From Flaccisagitta enflata (taxonomy: Eukaryota; Chaetognatha; Sagittoidea; Aphragmophora), in contig OZ231128.1 in NCBI GenBank assembly GCA_965153355.1, forward strand, positions 47,120,001 to 47,184,000: a DNA stretch of 64,000 bases, read 5' to 3'. The number at the start of each line of letters is the position of its first letter. The first letter of the stretch is position 1. The notes beneath the pieces are model-generated. The model searched no databases. It was not told the DNA's origin and was given only the letters and a program-made list of their open reading frames with translations. Below, one piece after another: positions 1 through 19,700 of the stretch. Position numbers and translations under genes: made by a program.

Positions 1-53
1 TACAGACATACAGACAGACAGACTCACTTTACGTGCGTTGGCGCACCTAAAAA
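1..53 (-). mobile_element. TTTTTAG/CCTTGTT element, 5' end only (AGGTGCG subfamily)
   Basis: Read on the minus strand it starts TTTTTAGGTGCGCCAACGCA and runs into a GTCT-type array that leaves the window. The family is described under 20062-20205. It is in the sense orientation of the USP gene, about 940 bases past the last visible donor. Confidence 0.6.
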
Positions 54-93
54 TGGTGAAGGAAGAATACGACAACGGAGAAAGTAATACAAG

Positions 94-807
94 TACAGAC
101 GGAACTCTATTTCAAGGAGAGGAGGCAGCAAAAGTTTTAGCCACCCCCCCTATAGGTAAATTAGTTTCATCAATTTACTGACTGAAAGTGGTTTTGAACA
201 CTTGGGGGGGGGGGGGATTTGTTGTGGCGATTTTTGAGTTTCAATCTAGAACCCCCATATTTGCCCCCTTTTAACCCCTAAATGACCACCCCGCTGAGGG
301 TAAAAAAATTGAAAAAATTTTTTTCTCAATATTTGTAAATTTTTTTGTAGAATACTGTCAAATGATGTCCATATTCACTATAAATCACAATTTTTTTGTT
401 TGTTTTGTGGTTTTTCATGAAAAAAATAAATTGAGAAAAAAAAATTAAGAATCTAAAATTTGAAAATTAATTTTTTTAATGAAAAAACTCAAAACAAACC
501 AAAAATTATGATTTATAGTGTATATGGACACCGTTTAACACTATTCTTCCAAAAAATTTTGCAAAAATTATGAAAAAAATTTTTTCAATTTTTTTGACTT
601 TGGCAGGGTGGTTATCTAGGGGTTAAAAGGGGGCAAATTAGGGGGTTCTAGATTGAAACTCAAAAATCGCCGTGGTGGCGCCACAACAAATCCCCTCAAG
701 TGTTCAAAACCACTTTCAGTCAAAAAATTGATGAAACCAATTTACCTGTAGGGGGGGTGGCTAAAACTTTTGCTGCCTCCTCTCTTTAAAATAGTGTTCC
801 GTCTGTA
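94..807. mobile_element. 714-bp fold-back element
   Basis: TACAGACGGAACTCTATTT at the left returns inverted as AAATAGTGTTCCGTCTGTA at the right. Arms continue through GGAGGCAGCAAAAGTTTTAG and CATTTAGGGG-type segments almost to the centre near 450. AT-rich, no coding capacity. It lies 3' of the last visible USP exon. Confidence 0.75.
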
Positions 808-994
808 GGTAGTTTTTAAGTGGATAGTTTCCAAGTACCCATGGTTTCTTTACGGCCCCCTTTCCATTTTCTTTACTCAACTAAGGACAAAACAATTGAG
901 AGGCGCGACAGAAAGATCGTAAAAGAGGAAAATTGTGAGTAAGGATGAACTTAACGGACGGTAAGGGTAAATGGTAGTATTGATTATAAATTAC

Positions 995-7349
<6,355 letters not shown>

Positions 7350-7544
7350 TTTGGGAACATAGATGACTTAGGGTGTAAGGTAGTTGGTAACGCTGTAAAT
7401 GAGGTAAAGGAGGGTTAGCCAGAATTCGAAGTAAAGGAAATACTGCATTAATGCGCACAGAATAAAATATTGAAAAACTCAAAACTTTGTAAAATTTCAC
7501 AGAGAAAAAAAATGTTCTTTCGTCTTAATAGGAAATTTTTTTGG

Positions 7545-8405
7545 GCTCAGCAATTTAAGAAGCCCCAGAGCTGGAAGCCCCGCGTGAACGTGAGAAGCCC
7601 CAAGTGGATGTGAGAAGCCCTAAGATTTAAGAAGCCCTTTTAACTTTTTATATGGAGGCTTCTCATATCTTCTTAGAGCTTCTCATATCCATTAAAGGCT
7701 TCTAACTTTGGGGCTTCTCACAGTAAATAAGAGTAAGTTTGGCAATATAAGAAGCCCTTAAGTCGGAAGCCCAAAGTAGACGTAAGAAGCTCTCTTGATA
7801 TAAGAAGCCCTCGGTGAACGTAAGATGCAAAGCGCTTTCAAGCATTCAACCAGTGATTTTAATTAAGAATAAACTTATGAATTATTTCACAAAGTATAAA
7901 ACTGAATAATAGCCAAGAGCATATTATGAATGAAGCCAGTTACATGGTTTTCTCAATTGAGTGTGGGTAAGCAAGATCATTATTTGAAGCCGTAAGATAA
8001 TCTGGGCAGAATTATGTAGGTAAAAGATTTTAAAACAAAAGACAAATTCTGATAGATAAATTGACTGACCAACAACCGGATAGACAAAGCGAGGTATAAA
8101 ATTGCGTAATAAGCAATTGAAAATATAATATGTTCAGTATTTCCAGTTTAAATTTACATAATATATTTGAAATATATTGATTAAAAAAATAAAGAAATAT
8201 TTATTTTTTATTATTCTAAATTGATAAGCTAATTTAGCTAGTTGGGGTTTAAGAAAAAAAAATAAAGCGCATATTAAAATTCAAAAAGTTAAAGAAAAAA
8301 CACTTATTTTGAAAAGGGGCTTCTCACATCCACACGGGCTTCTTATATCCACCCGGGGCTTCTCACATCCACTTAGGGCTTCTGCGCCGGGGCTTCTTAC
8401 GGATT
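7545..8405. repeat. Fold-back region with clustered AGAAGCCC motifs
   Basis: At least eight AGAAGCCC or GGAAGCCC motifs occur in 7545-7830, spaced about 20-30 bases, mixed with the inverse GGGCTTCT. Five inverse copies lie at 8313-8402. Typical units read GTGAGAAGCCCCAAGTGGAT. The 480 bases between are AT-rich and featureless. No coding potential. Confidence 0.6.
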
Positions 8406-9053
8406 TTTCCCATTTTTTTGGAGGGAAACAAGCGCAACCTGGCGTCAGAAAACGATAACTTTCAATGGTTTTGTGATTACATTGTTCATTTGTTATTGAT
8501 AACAGAATGACAAGAACGAAAATTAATTTTTTCTGAAATTGCCATATCACATCAAAAGTCCTTTTTTTACATCCAAAGAAACAGCATAGTTCAGCCACTC
8601 TTCCTTCTTTCACTCTGTTTAACCAAATTTAGAATTGGTACGTCTGGCAGTCTATGCTCAAGTGTTGTCAAGATGTGATTGGCCCTTTCACCAACCGGTT
8701 CTCAGCCAATCAGAAAGCTTAATTGTCTTATACGTGGTGTGACTGGTGTCGTGGAAAGGCTTGTGGTCTTCGGTAAGCCTTAACTTCCGCTTCCCTTGCT
8801 TCCGCTGGTCACCCCAATCATCACCCCGGTCGTCACCCCTGTCGTCAACTCGTCATTCCGATCGAAGAGATGCCATCTTTGGTGCCTGGCCGACAATCTC
8901 GTCCAGCTGACGTCTTCATCCCCGAATGGCTTGACGGCAGGAAGGTGGCCTTCGACGTCAGCGTGGTGTCTCCTACACAGGAGGCGCTCCTTCATCAAGC
9001 CGCCGACACACCTGCGGCTGCTATCTGTTCGAGAAAAGCTACCAAAATTCGTA

Positions 9054-10110
9054 CAGTGGACTACCGCCTTTTCGTCACCTGATTTAACGACATTTCGGAT
9101 TTAACATTCCAACTTCTTTGGTCCCAAATTTTTGTAGGCTTTTGTTATGCTAATTTTACCTGATTTAACGACACCTGATATAACAGCCAAACCTGATTTA
9201 AAGTCACTATTTTCAGGTCCCTAGGAATTTTTTTCCTCTATTTAGTGACATTGACATTTTATTCATATGATTTTTTTATTTTGAATTTTCATTGAAGCTT
9301 TGATATATATTATTTTTATAAATTAAAGTAAGACTTTAAACACAAACGTGAAAAAAATACCAGCTTAGGAATGAAAAAAAAACTGTAAACAAAAAAATAA
9401 AATTATCATTAGTAGATTAACTTTTTATTGATACAGGGCCATTACCTTACAGTCGCGTGCAGTTGTTAAGACCTTAAGACCAAAAAACTAAGAGACTAAA
9501 AGACTACACGACCAATAGACTAAGACATTGAATGTTAATTGTCTTGAAATAACCTAAAATGACTTAGTATAACTTAAAATGACTTAATATGACGTAAAAC
9601 GACAAAAAAAGTAAAACGTGATGGACCGACAGACTGACTGACAAACCGACAGACAGACGGACAGAGCGGGTCAGTTGCATGCACGCGATTAAAAATTTGA
9701 ATCAAAATCAGTTATTTTTTTAATGATATTTTTTATCCCACAAATTACTCATGGTATCTTATACTTCTTCTTTTACATGCCGTTTGAGTTTTTACAAGAC
9801 TGACTGTATTGTTTGTCTGGCTGTTTGTATGTCTGTCTGTCTGTCTGTTTGTCTGTTTTTTGTTTGTCTGTCTGTCTGCCTGCTGTGTGTCTTTCTGTTT
9901 GTCTTTAGCTTTGGCTGTTTCTATGTTTGTTGACCATTTGCATAAATGCTTGAAAACTATGATAATCAATAAAAAACTGATGCTTGTCTTTATTGCTCAT
10001 GAAGCAGTGTTAATAAATAGGAGGAAATTAGAAATTTGATTTAACAACATTCGGATTTAACGACCAAAAATCATTAGTCCCTTCAGGGTCGTTAAATCGG
10101 GTTCCCACTG
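9054..10110. mobile_element. Pogo/Tigger-like non-autonomous DNA transposon with TA target duplication
   Basis: The left end CAGTGGACTACCG and right end CGGGTTCCCACTG are flanked by TA on both sides. Subterminal repeats GATTTAACGACA and GATTTAACGACC, in inverted orientation at the right end as GTCGTTAAATC, are typical of this class. There is no transposase. It carries a GTCTGT-rich microsatellite at about 9815-9890 and a nested TTTTTAG/CCTTGTT element at 9432-9695. Confidence 0.7.
9432..9695 (-). mobile_element. TTTTTAG/CCTTGTT element nested in the pogo-like element
   Basis: A complete copy of about 260 bp: AGGCCATTACCTTACAGTCG at its 3' side and GCATGCACGCGATTAAAAA at its 5' side. Its interior has repeated ACTTAAAATG decamers and a GACC/GACA array. 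It shares the decamer module with the copies at 57342-57556 and 46170-47621. Confidence 0.6.
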
Positions 10111-10775
10111 TACACACTTTGACAATTGTCAAGCCGAAGAGATCTTCTTCCAACCACTCGTCGTCGAAACGTTTGGAGGCTGGGACAAAGAGGCCATCGA
10201 CTTCCTCAAGAAAATCGCGACCAAAGGTTCACGACGATGGGGCCTTACGAACGCTATCGCCATCAAACAATTCTTTCAGCGTCTTTCAATCGAACTTCAA
10301 AGAGGAAACGCTGCTCTGCTGATAGAGCGTGACACTGATACTGGCGTTTAAAGCAAACTTTCCTAAAATACCGTGCTTCACTCATTGTTATGCTGCTCTA
10401 CTGTCTTTTATTCATTCTTATCATTTGTCCTTTTTTATTTTTATTCGTGCAACATCGAAGAAATTCTTATGTTTTATTTGTTGTTTTCCTTCCTATCTCT
10501 TTCACATCGCCCTACCACCATAGATGAAGCCGCTGTCACTTAGATCTCTTAGTCGTTGTTACCGCTATGCATAAGCATCTATGTTAACTACAGGCTGCTG
10601 TCTAGTCACTTAGCATTTGCTTTTCATACTTTCCCTCTAGATTTGGTCACTAAAAAGACGGTTTAGCAAAATTTTACCTCAAAAACATTTCACCAACGAA
10701 CTAATGTCCGTCTGTTGTTAGGAGAGTCGTCCGGAACAAACTTTTGGAGGAAAGAATTAAATAGAAACTTGCACC

Positions 10776-13700
10776 ATGGTTGCATTGAACGAAGTTGCGT
10801 CAAAACTGTGTTCGAAGTTAACTCTCTGCTCATTTCTGTTGGTAAGTGTTTGAACTAGACCTTTTTAAGTGGGTCCTCGCACTTCTATAAGATCATGTCC
10901 GACTGTCGGTCGGTCGGTTGGTTCGTTGGTCGGTCACGCAAACGTTAGAAATGTCCTAAGCACGACTTCGTTCAATTGCCAGGCCTGGCAGTTGAATTTT
11001 CCTTTGCTTGGGTAATCCGGCTCACAGTCACAAGACGTGTAAACACACTTAAAAAAAAACAAGTTTGTAAGAACATTAGGCATGAAATTCTGAAAAATTT
11101 CATAAAACTAGGCCAAGTTATGGCCAATAAGGGCACATCGCTTGATTAGGAATTTGATAATGAACGTTATGAATGAATGTTATGAATGAACGAATGAATG
11201 AATGAATCCAATCAGGCTCAAACCACCTCGCTGTTAGTTTGATCACCTATGATAATTCACACGCCCAGCCCGCATCCATCCAGCAACCACCCTAACAGGC
11301 TCACACCACCTGCATATGTAGTTGGAGCAGCTATCCCAAACGCATTAGCATCAGTAAACAGTTTTGATGGATAAGAGAGCTCTAAATCTTTCTTCTCCCT
11401 TTTTGGGCAGCGGCCCCGAAGGGGTCGATGACCTATGCTTTCACACATATGGGGGATTTTCTCCTTCTCCTCCTTCTTCTCCTCCTTCTATGTCCCCCCC
11501 CCCTCAAATCCCAGTCTCGAGGACCAAATTCCAGTCTCGAGGCTCTAATCCCAGTTTTGAGTCCCACATCCCAGCCTCAAGGCCCAAATCCTAGCCTCAA
11601 GGCCTAAATCCTAGCCTGGAGGCCCAGATTTCAGTCTTGAGGCCCAAATCTCAGCCTCAATGTCAAAATCTCAGCCAAGAGGCCCAGATCCTGGCCTTGA
11701 GGCCCAAAACTCAGCCTCCAGGCTAGGATTTGGGCCTTGAGGCTAGGATTTGGGCCTTGAGGCTGGGATGTGGGCCTCAAGACTGGGATTTGAGCCTCGA
11801 GACTGGAATTTGGTCCTCGAGACTGGGATTTGAGGGGGGGGGGGGACGGAGGAGGAGGAGAAGGAGGAGAAGGAGAAAATCCCCCATATGTGTGAAAGCA
11901 TAGGTCATCGACCCCTTCGGGGCCGCTGCCCTGCTCCCCCCTCAACTTCAACCACAACTTACTTAGGCAGGGCACGGGTACCGCTGACCATCTAACGCTT
12001 TTGCGACTATTGAATATAGTAGCCCTAACAAGTGATGGGTAATGAACTATATCTCTAAACCTTGGATGAAAATGGAGCTCCTCTTATAATGACAAAATCA
12101 AACCCTTAAGTTCGCGATAATCACAATCCTTGTAATTTTTCCCTCAGCTGTCCTACATATATAAAGTATCGTATTCGTCAAGCGTCCAACTCAAATCGGA
12201 TAACATACAAGATATCCTACACCACAATGAATTAGTATTCGTCAACTTTTACGCCGACTGGTAAGTGTTTACCTGGAGATCCAGTCTGATTTCACATCAG
12301 AAACTCGTCTTTACTGAAGCCGAAAAAGAAATGGAACCTTTAAGAAACCTGGAGTGAGAAATTGATGACCTCCGGCATGGCATTGACGCCATAGACTGAC
12401 ACGGTTGAATCCCACATATAGGGTATTTGAATCAGTGTGAGTTATTGCAAACCTTTGTAGCAGTTAAACTGCTTGTTTAAAACCCTTCAAACTTTCAGTG
12501 TATGTTGGTAGTATGATGCGGTTTTGTTGTGCCAAACCTATATTTTGGTTACTGGATGTGTGACAGCAGGGCAAGTTTGAAGTAAGGCCTTGCGTATGGC
12601 GTTTTTGTCCGCGACGGAATACCATTCCGACGCGGACTATAATTCGAGGCGGGTGGGTGTCGTCGTCGTCGTTGTTGTCGTCGTTGTCCACACTTTTAAA
12701 AATGGGCTAACTTTTGAACGCCTTGACCGATTTGCTTAATATTTGGAGGGAAGTTGTACTAGGGTAAGCCGCTTTACATCCTATGCGTATGTTATGATCC
12801 GACCCACCCAACCGGCCCAACCAGCCTACCAGCCTAAAAGTGAAAAACGCGCATAACTTTGGCATTTTTCAACCAATCTGGTCGAAAATTGGTATGTAGT
12901 CTCTAAATGGAAGGACTCAACATATGTATTTGATTTGTACAGATTTTAGCATGTTAACCGGCCAAACCGGCCTACCACCCAACCAGCCTACCAGCCTAAA
13001 AGTGAAAAACGTGCATAACTTAGTTATTTTTTAACCAATTTGGTTGAAACTCGGTATGTAGTCTCTAAATGAAAGAACTCAACATATGTATTTGAATTGT
13101 AAAGGTTTTAGCATGCTAACCGGCCAAACCAGCCTACCACCCAACTAGCCTACCAGCCTAAAAGTGAAAAACGTGCATAACTTCTGCATTTTTCAACCAA
13201 TTTGGTTGAAACTTGGTATGTAGTCCCTAAATGGAAGGCCTCAACATATGAATTTGATTTATGACACAGAATAATTTAGGGCTGAATTTCTTATTCATGC
13301 ACAAGTTAAAGATTTCTCATGATTGCGGATTTCTTTCCAAAATTTTTGATAAGAGCCTTTCTACACCTTAGATTAAGATATATTTTGCATATTGGCAAGC
13401 TCAATTGCCCCTACAACTTTCAGAAAATCATTTTTTCCTTATTTTCTATAATTTCGAATATTTTAGCTATTTTTAGACATTAATTCAATAATATCAATTT
13501 ACAGTTATCCATTGAAAATTGATAAGAAAATAAAAATATGTCCCTTACTCTAGCCATCAGTGAAATCTGCAAGTCTTTATCTGCATTTATTCAACTTCAA
13601 CATTCTTTTGAAAGTAAAAGATATAGAGATTAGAATTTTTCTATTTTGTCACCCGACTTGTGTCCACTGAAAATAACAAATTTGCATAGGGAATCAAAAA

Positions 13701-16700
13701 TTACAAAAACCAAGAACATGCGACTCTTATAAATTAGTATATCTAAAGTCGTATGTTTTAGAAAATGCAAATTTTTCACCCATTTTACAGATTTGTTATT
13801 TTCAAGAGAGATTTATCACCTTTTTTGTTACACATTGTTGTCCTATTTTTACTCTGAAATATGTTACAGAGGATAATTACGATTGTTCCAGTGACAATAG
13901 ATTTGACTATGTGTTTGCTGTTCATACCATTTGCTTGCTGAAAATAATTATTTGTTGCATTTTAGAGAATATTTGTTATAAAGTAGAAAAAATTGATTCA
14001 AAAGTGCATGAATAAAAAATTCGATACGATTGTGCAGCATGTCTTATAAAGATTTTAGCATGCTAACCAGCCAAACCAGCCTACCACCCAACTAGCCTAC
14101 CAGCCTAAAAGTGAAAAATGTGCATAACTTTGGCATTTTTCAACCGATTTGGTTGAAACTTGGTATGTAGTCTCTAAATGGAAGGACTCAACATATGTAT
14201 TTGAATTGTAAAGATTTTAGCGTGCTAACCAGCCAAACCAGCCTACCACCCAACTAGCGTACCAGCCTAAAAGTGAAAAATGTGCATAACTTCGGCATTT
14301 TTCAATCAATTTGGTTGAAACTTGGTATGTAGTCCCTAAATGGAAGGCCTCAACATATGAATTTGATTTATAAAGATTTTAGCATGCTAACTGGTCAATG
14401 CCATTCAACACTGCCGTTTGACAATGTCGTTTGACAATGTCATATGACAATGTCATTTGACAATGTCGTTTAACAACGCCGTTTTGCAACGCCGTTTTAC
14501 AACGCCGTTTTACAACGCCGTTTTACAACGCCGTTTTACAGCGCCGTTTTACAACGCCGTTTAGCGCGTTTTACGCGCCGTTTACAACGCCGTTTTACAA
14601 CGCCGTTTTACAACGCCGTTTTACAACGCCGTTTACAACGCCGTTTTACAACGCCGTTGGCATAACGCCGTTATAACGCCGTTTTACAACGCCGTTTTAC
14701 GCCGTTTTACAACGCCGTTTTACAACGCCGTTTTACAACGCCGTTTTACAACGCCGTTTTACAACGCCGTTTTACAACGCCGTTTTACAACGCCGTTTTA
14801 CAACGCCGTTTTACAACGCCGTTTTACAACGCCGTTTTACAACGCCGTTTTACAACGCCGTTTTACAACGCCGTTTTACAACGCCGTTTTACAACGCCGT
14901 TTTACAACGCCGTTTTACAACGCCGTTTTACAACGCCGTTATACAACGCCGTTATACAACGCCGTTATACAACGCCGTATAAAGGCGTTATACAACGCCA
15001 TATTTCAACGCCGTATTACAACGCCGTATGACAACGCCGCATGACAACGCCGCATGACAACGCCGCATGACAACGCCGCATGACAACGCCGTTTGAAAAC
15101 GCTGATTGACCCCAGTCGCGGACCCATACTCTTTCAAGATTTTTTTTCCATGGTTTCGGTTCGGGTTCGGGTTCGGTATACCCCAAAACCTTTCCTTGGG
15201 TTTATATCGGGTTTATATCGGTTTTTTAACTAAATATAGTAAGAAAAAGATAGATTGAAAAAAGAAATGATAGAGAAAAAATAAGAGAAAAAAAATAAAA
15301 AAAGAACACACACAGACACAAACAAACAAACACAGACACAGACATAGTCAGACAGCAAAAAATCTGAAAAAAAAATTTGAGCAAAAAGGGGAAGAAATTA
15401 GTTTTAACAACATAATAAAAAAAAAGGCCAATACCCATAAGTGGTCATTTTGTAGATGACTTAGCGCACTTGAGTTTCTCGAAAATTCCGCCAGAGCAAA
15501 CTTTCAATCGGCGAGTAGATATTAAGCTCTAAAACACCCCTAACCCTAACCCTAACCTGGTCCCCAAGACTATCCCTGACCTTATCCCTAACCCTAACCA
15601 CACATCTCTGGATACCCCCCCAAAGAGAATCAAAATATCCATTTTTTTTAACTGTGTCATTTGTCTTCAGGAACATGTGGACAACTAAAAAAAACAAAAA
15701 AAAAAAAAATTCTTTTGATATTTTTCTTTTATATCACTTTTTAGGCAAAAAAAAAAACAATTTTTAGCATTTTTTGAGCATAAAATTGATCATACAGCTT
15801 TCAAAATTAAAAAAAATACTTGAAATACTGGCAATAGATAGAATACACATGTTTTTACCATTAGCAAAAATTTTTTTTTGATATCTTAAAGATAAGAGCT
15901 GAGAAATGCCTAAACATGGCAAAATATCGTTTTTTTTTCAGTATTTTTCTGTCCTAATTTATTCATGCAGCACAATATCTTTTTAAAAATCTTAGAAATG
16001 TGTGGCAATAGTTAGAACATACATGTTTTTACCCTTGACAACAAATTTTTTTTGGATATCTTAAAAATAAGCACATGAAAAAAACCAAAAAACGGCAAAA
16101 TATCTCTTTTTCAGTATTTTTAAGTCCTAATTCTGAAAAAAACTGGTTCAGGTTAAAAATAATTATACTCAAGACTACCACTATACATTTCTAAGATTTT
16201 TTCAGGAGTTATTATACTGCAAGAACGAATAGACTTAAAATTACTAAAAAAAGTGATATTTTAGCGTTTTGTTTTTTTTTATGCTGTTATCTATGTTATA
16301 TCCCAAAAACTTTTTGTCAAGGGTAAAATCATGTATATCATAGCTATTGCCACACATTTTAAAGAGTTTTTAAGAGTTTTTATGATGCATAAAAGAATTT
16401 GGACTTAAAAATACAGAAAAAAGGATATTTTGCCGTTTTTTTGGGTTTTTTTTATGCGCTCATCTTCAAGATATCCCAAAAAACTCATTGCTAAGGGTAA
16501 AAACATATATATTCTAGCTATTGCAACACATTTCTAAGATTTTCCAAGAGTTATTATGCTGCATGATCAAATTAAGACAGAAAAACACTGAAAAAATTGA
16601 TATTTTGCCGTTTTTTGGCTTTTTTTATACCTTTATCTTTAGATATCTCAAAAAAATTTTTGCTAATAGTAAAAACATGCGTATTTTAGCCATTGCCACC

Positions 16701-19700
16701 TATTTCCAGTATTTTTTTTTTATTTTTGAAGCTGTATGAACAATTTTATGCCCAAAAAGTGCTAAAAATAATCTTTTTTTGCTTAAAAAGTGATATCAAT
16801 TGAAAAATTTCAGAAGAATTTTTTTGTTTTTTATTTTTTTCAGTAGTCTACATGTTCCTGAAGATAAATGACACAGTTAGAAAAAATGGATATTTCGATT
16901 CTCTTTGGAATTTCGGGTTTGACCTCAAAACCGAGCCTCGGCCTTCTCACGGCCAAACCCGCAAGGCCTTAGTTTGAAGTAAAATTAAAAACACACTTCA
17001 GAGGCCAGATCAATTTTTTGTTTTTGCTCTCTGGTGAAGGTGTCTTAATTCGGCTTGCTATTTTTAAATGAATTGAGCTAGAACCCTGGGATTGGTGTCA
17101 AATAATGGAAGATTCATCATAGCCTTCAGTTCTGCTAGAAAATTTGAGAAATTGTTGGTACTTGTATGATCATAATTTATTTAGAACAATCAGCTTGTAA
17201 ATTCAGCAAAATCATCCTATATTTCCCCAAAAAGTTTTCATTTTGTGATAAATTTTCTCTAATTTGACACCAATCCTAAGGTTTTGGCTCAATTTGTTGA
17301 AAAATTGCTAACAAAAAGACAGCATTTTCAAGGATGAACAATAAATCAGTCAATTTTGCCTCGAATATGCCCTTTTAACATTTTGCCAACTCTTAATTAT
17401 GGAGAACACAAAACATAGGTTTGGCGTAACAAAATCGTAGTATATTACCAACATATAGAAAAAATTTGAAAAGTTTTGAACAAGTAGTTGAGCAAATATA
17501 AAGGTTCACTCCGATTTGAATACCCTGTATGTTATGAAACTAATGTTTTATTGTTATGAAAAAATTTTTCCAATTGTTTGTAAAATGTTTAAGAAGAAAT
17601 CACGTGGAGATCAAAGTTTCATCCGTGTTATTTTTTTAAATTCTTAGTGGCACTATTGGGAGGTCTAATTGTAATTTCAAACATGCTTCTTGTGGACGCA
17701 CTCACCCATGTCAATTTCTCGATGTGATTTTTCACGCTGGTGTTTGTACGTTGGCAGGTGTCGGTTTAGCAATATGCTGGCTCCCATCTTCGACGAGGCA
17801 GCGGAGAGTGTGAAGAAAGACTTTCCGCAACCCGGCAAAGTAGTTTTGGGCAAGGTCGATTGTGATTCCGAGACGGCCGTTTCCAACCAGTATCAGATCA
17901 GCAAATATCCGACGTTGAAGCTGTTTCGAGACGGCCAGATGATGAAGAAGGTGGGTGTGAGAAATTTTTCATTTCGCTAACGCTTGAAAAACTGCCAATT
18001 CTGTCAATTCTCTCCTGTTCTATAGACATTGATGCGTATACGAAAATACTAATAGAAAACCACGTGTGCCAGTTGTTGAATCTATTGCATTAGGCCCCCA
18101 CCCCTTTTTCGATCCCCCACCCTTCTCGACTCAACCCTTGCATTCTTCACTACTGCTCCCCATCCCAACCAATCTCACAGCTCAACCTTTAGCTCTTCCC
18201 CTTGTCATGCCATCCTCACTGTTCTACTCGATCTCCTTTTCAACCAATCCATCATCTCATCCTTTAACCCTTCTCATCCCTTCTCATTCCATCCGCATTC
18301 CTTACGCGGCCTCAACCCATTTTTATTTTCAAATCTTTCACAGGAATATCGTGGTCAGCGATCGGCCGAGTCGTTGGCTTCTTATATTCGCGATCAACTG
18401 AAAGAAAACGTGAAAGTGGTCGACTCATTGGAAGAGCTCGTTGACGTGGAAAAGGACAAAAGCGCCGTCATCGGATATTTGGAAAAGGCGGACTCGGCCA
18501 ACTACGCCATCTTCCAGCGATTAGCTAGAAATTTGAGGGACGATTGTAACTTTTACGCCGCGTTTGGGTAAGAGCATCTGAGGAGATGTGATCGAGAATC
18601 ATTTGATGTTGGCATTGCCCACGTGACCACATCCTGTGTTAACCATGTTGAGTGTCTGTTTTATGATTAGTCAAATGTTGTCTAAGGCGGGAGACGAAGG
18701 TGTTATTATGAAAAGCCTAAGTCGCGTCCCTGTCGTGAATTAATGAATGAGTGGATGTATGGATGGATGAATGAATGAATAGGTAAATGGATGGATGGAT
18801 AAATTCAAAGGATGGACGAATGGAACAGACAGATTAATGGATTGGACGCATTAATGGATTGGATGGATGGGTGAATAAATGATTGAAATGGACAGGAAAT
18901 GGAATGCATGGGAGAATGGAATGGATGATGATGAATGGATGGAAATGAATGGATTAATGGAAATGAATGCATTGATGGAGATGAATGGATAGATGGATGG
19001 ATGAAGATGAAGGGATGGATGAAGATGAATGGATGGATGGATGGAGATGTATGGATGGATGGATGAAGATAAATGAATGGATGGATGAAGATGAATGAAT
19101 GGATGGATGAAGATAAATGAATGGATTGATAAAGATGAATGAATGGATGGATGAAGATGAATGGATGGATGAAGATGAATGAACAGATGGATGAAGATGA
19201 ATGAACAGATGGATGAAGATGAATGAAGGGATGGATGAAGATGAATGAACGGATGGATGAAGATGAATGAACGGATGGATGAAGTTGAATGAACGGATGG
19301 ATGAAGATGAATGAACGGATGGATGAAGATGAATGAACGGATGGATGAAGATGAATGAACGGATGGATGAAGATGAATGAACGGATGGATGAAGATGAAT
19401 GAACGGATGGATGAAGATGAATGAACGGATGGATGAAGATGAATGAACGGATGGATGAAGATGAATGAACGGATGGATGAAGATGAATGAATGGATGGAT
19501 GAAGATGAATGGATGGGTGGATGAAGAGGGATGAATGGATGAATGAAGATGAATGAACGGATGAAGATGGATGAATCGATGGATGAAGATGAATGAACGG
19601 ATGGATGAAGATGAATGAATGGATGGATGAAGATGAATGAATGAATGGATGGATGAATATGAATGAATGAATGGATGGATGACGATGAATGAATAAATGG

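Larger units (their letters stand above)
8760..10351 (+). pseudogene. Retroelement C-terminal coding fragment split by an inserted pogo-like element
   Basis: The left part (to 9053) encodes SRPADVFIPEWLDGRKVAFD and VSVVSPTQEALLHQAADTPA. The right part (10111-10351) encodes ACTTTG-derived HFDNCQAEEIFFQPLVVETF and GGWDKEAIDFLKK, then a TAA. Removing the insertion together with one TA target copy restores a continuous frame across the junction. From memory, the RPADVxxPxW...DVTVVSP pattern occurs at the C-terminus of reverse-transcriptase-type retroelement proteins of invertebrates; no reverse transcriptase domain is present here. It looks like a dead 3' fragment lying just upstream of the ERp44 start codon. 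Confidence 0.6.

Noticed and set aside
14400-15105. CRISPR-like array
   Set aside because: A 13-bp tandem repeat with no unique spacers, in a eukaryotic genome.
15536-15600. Telomere or chromosome end
   Set aside because: Only short CCCTAA runs, inside an intron with coding exons on both sides.
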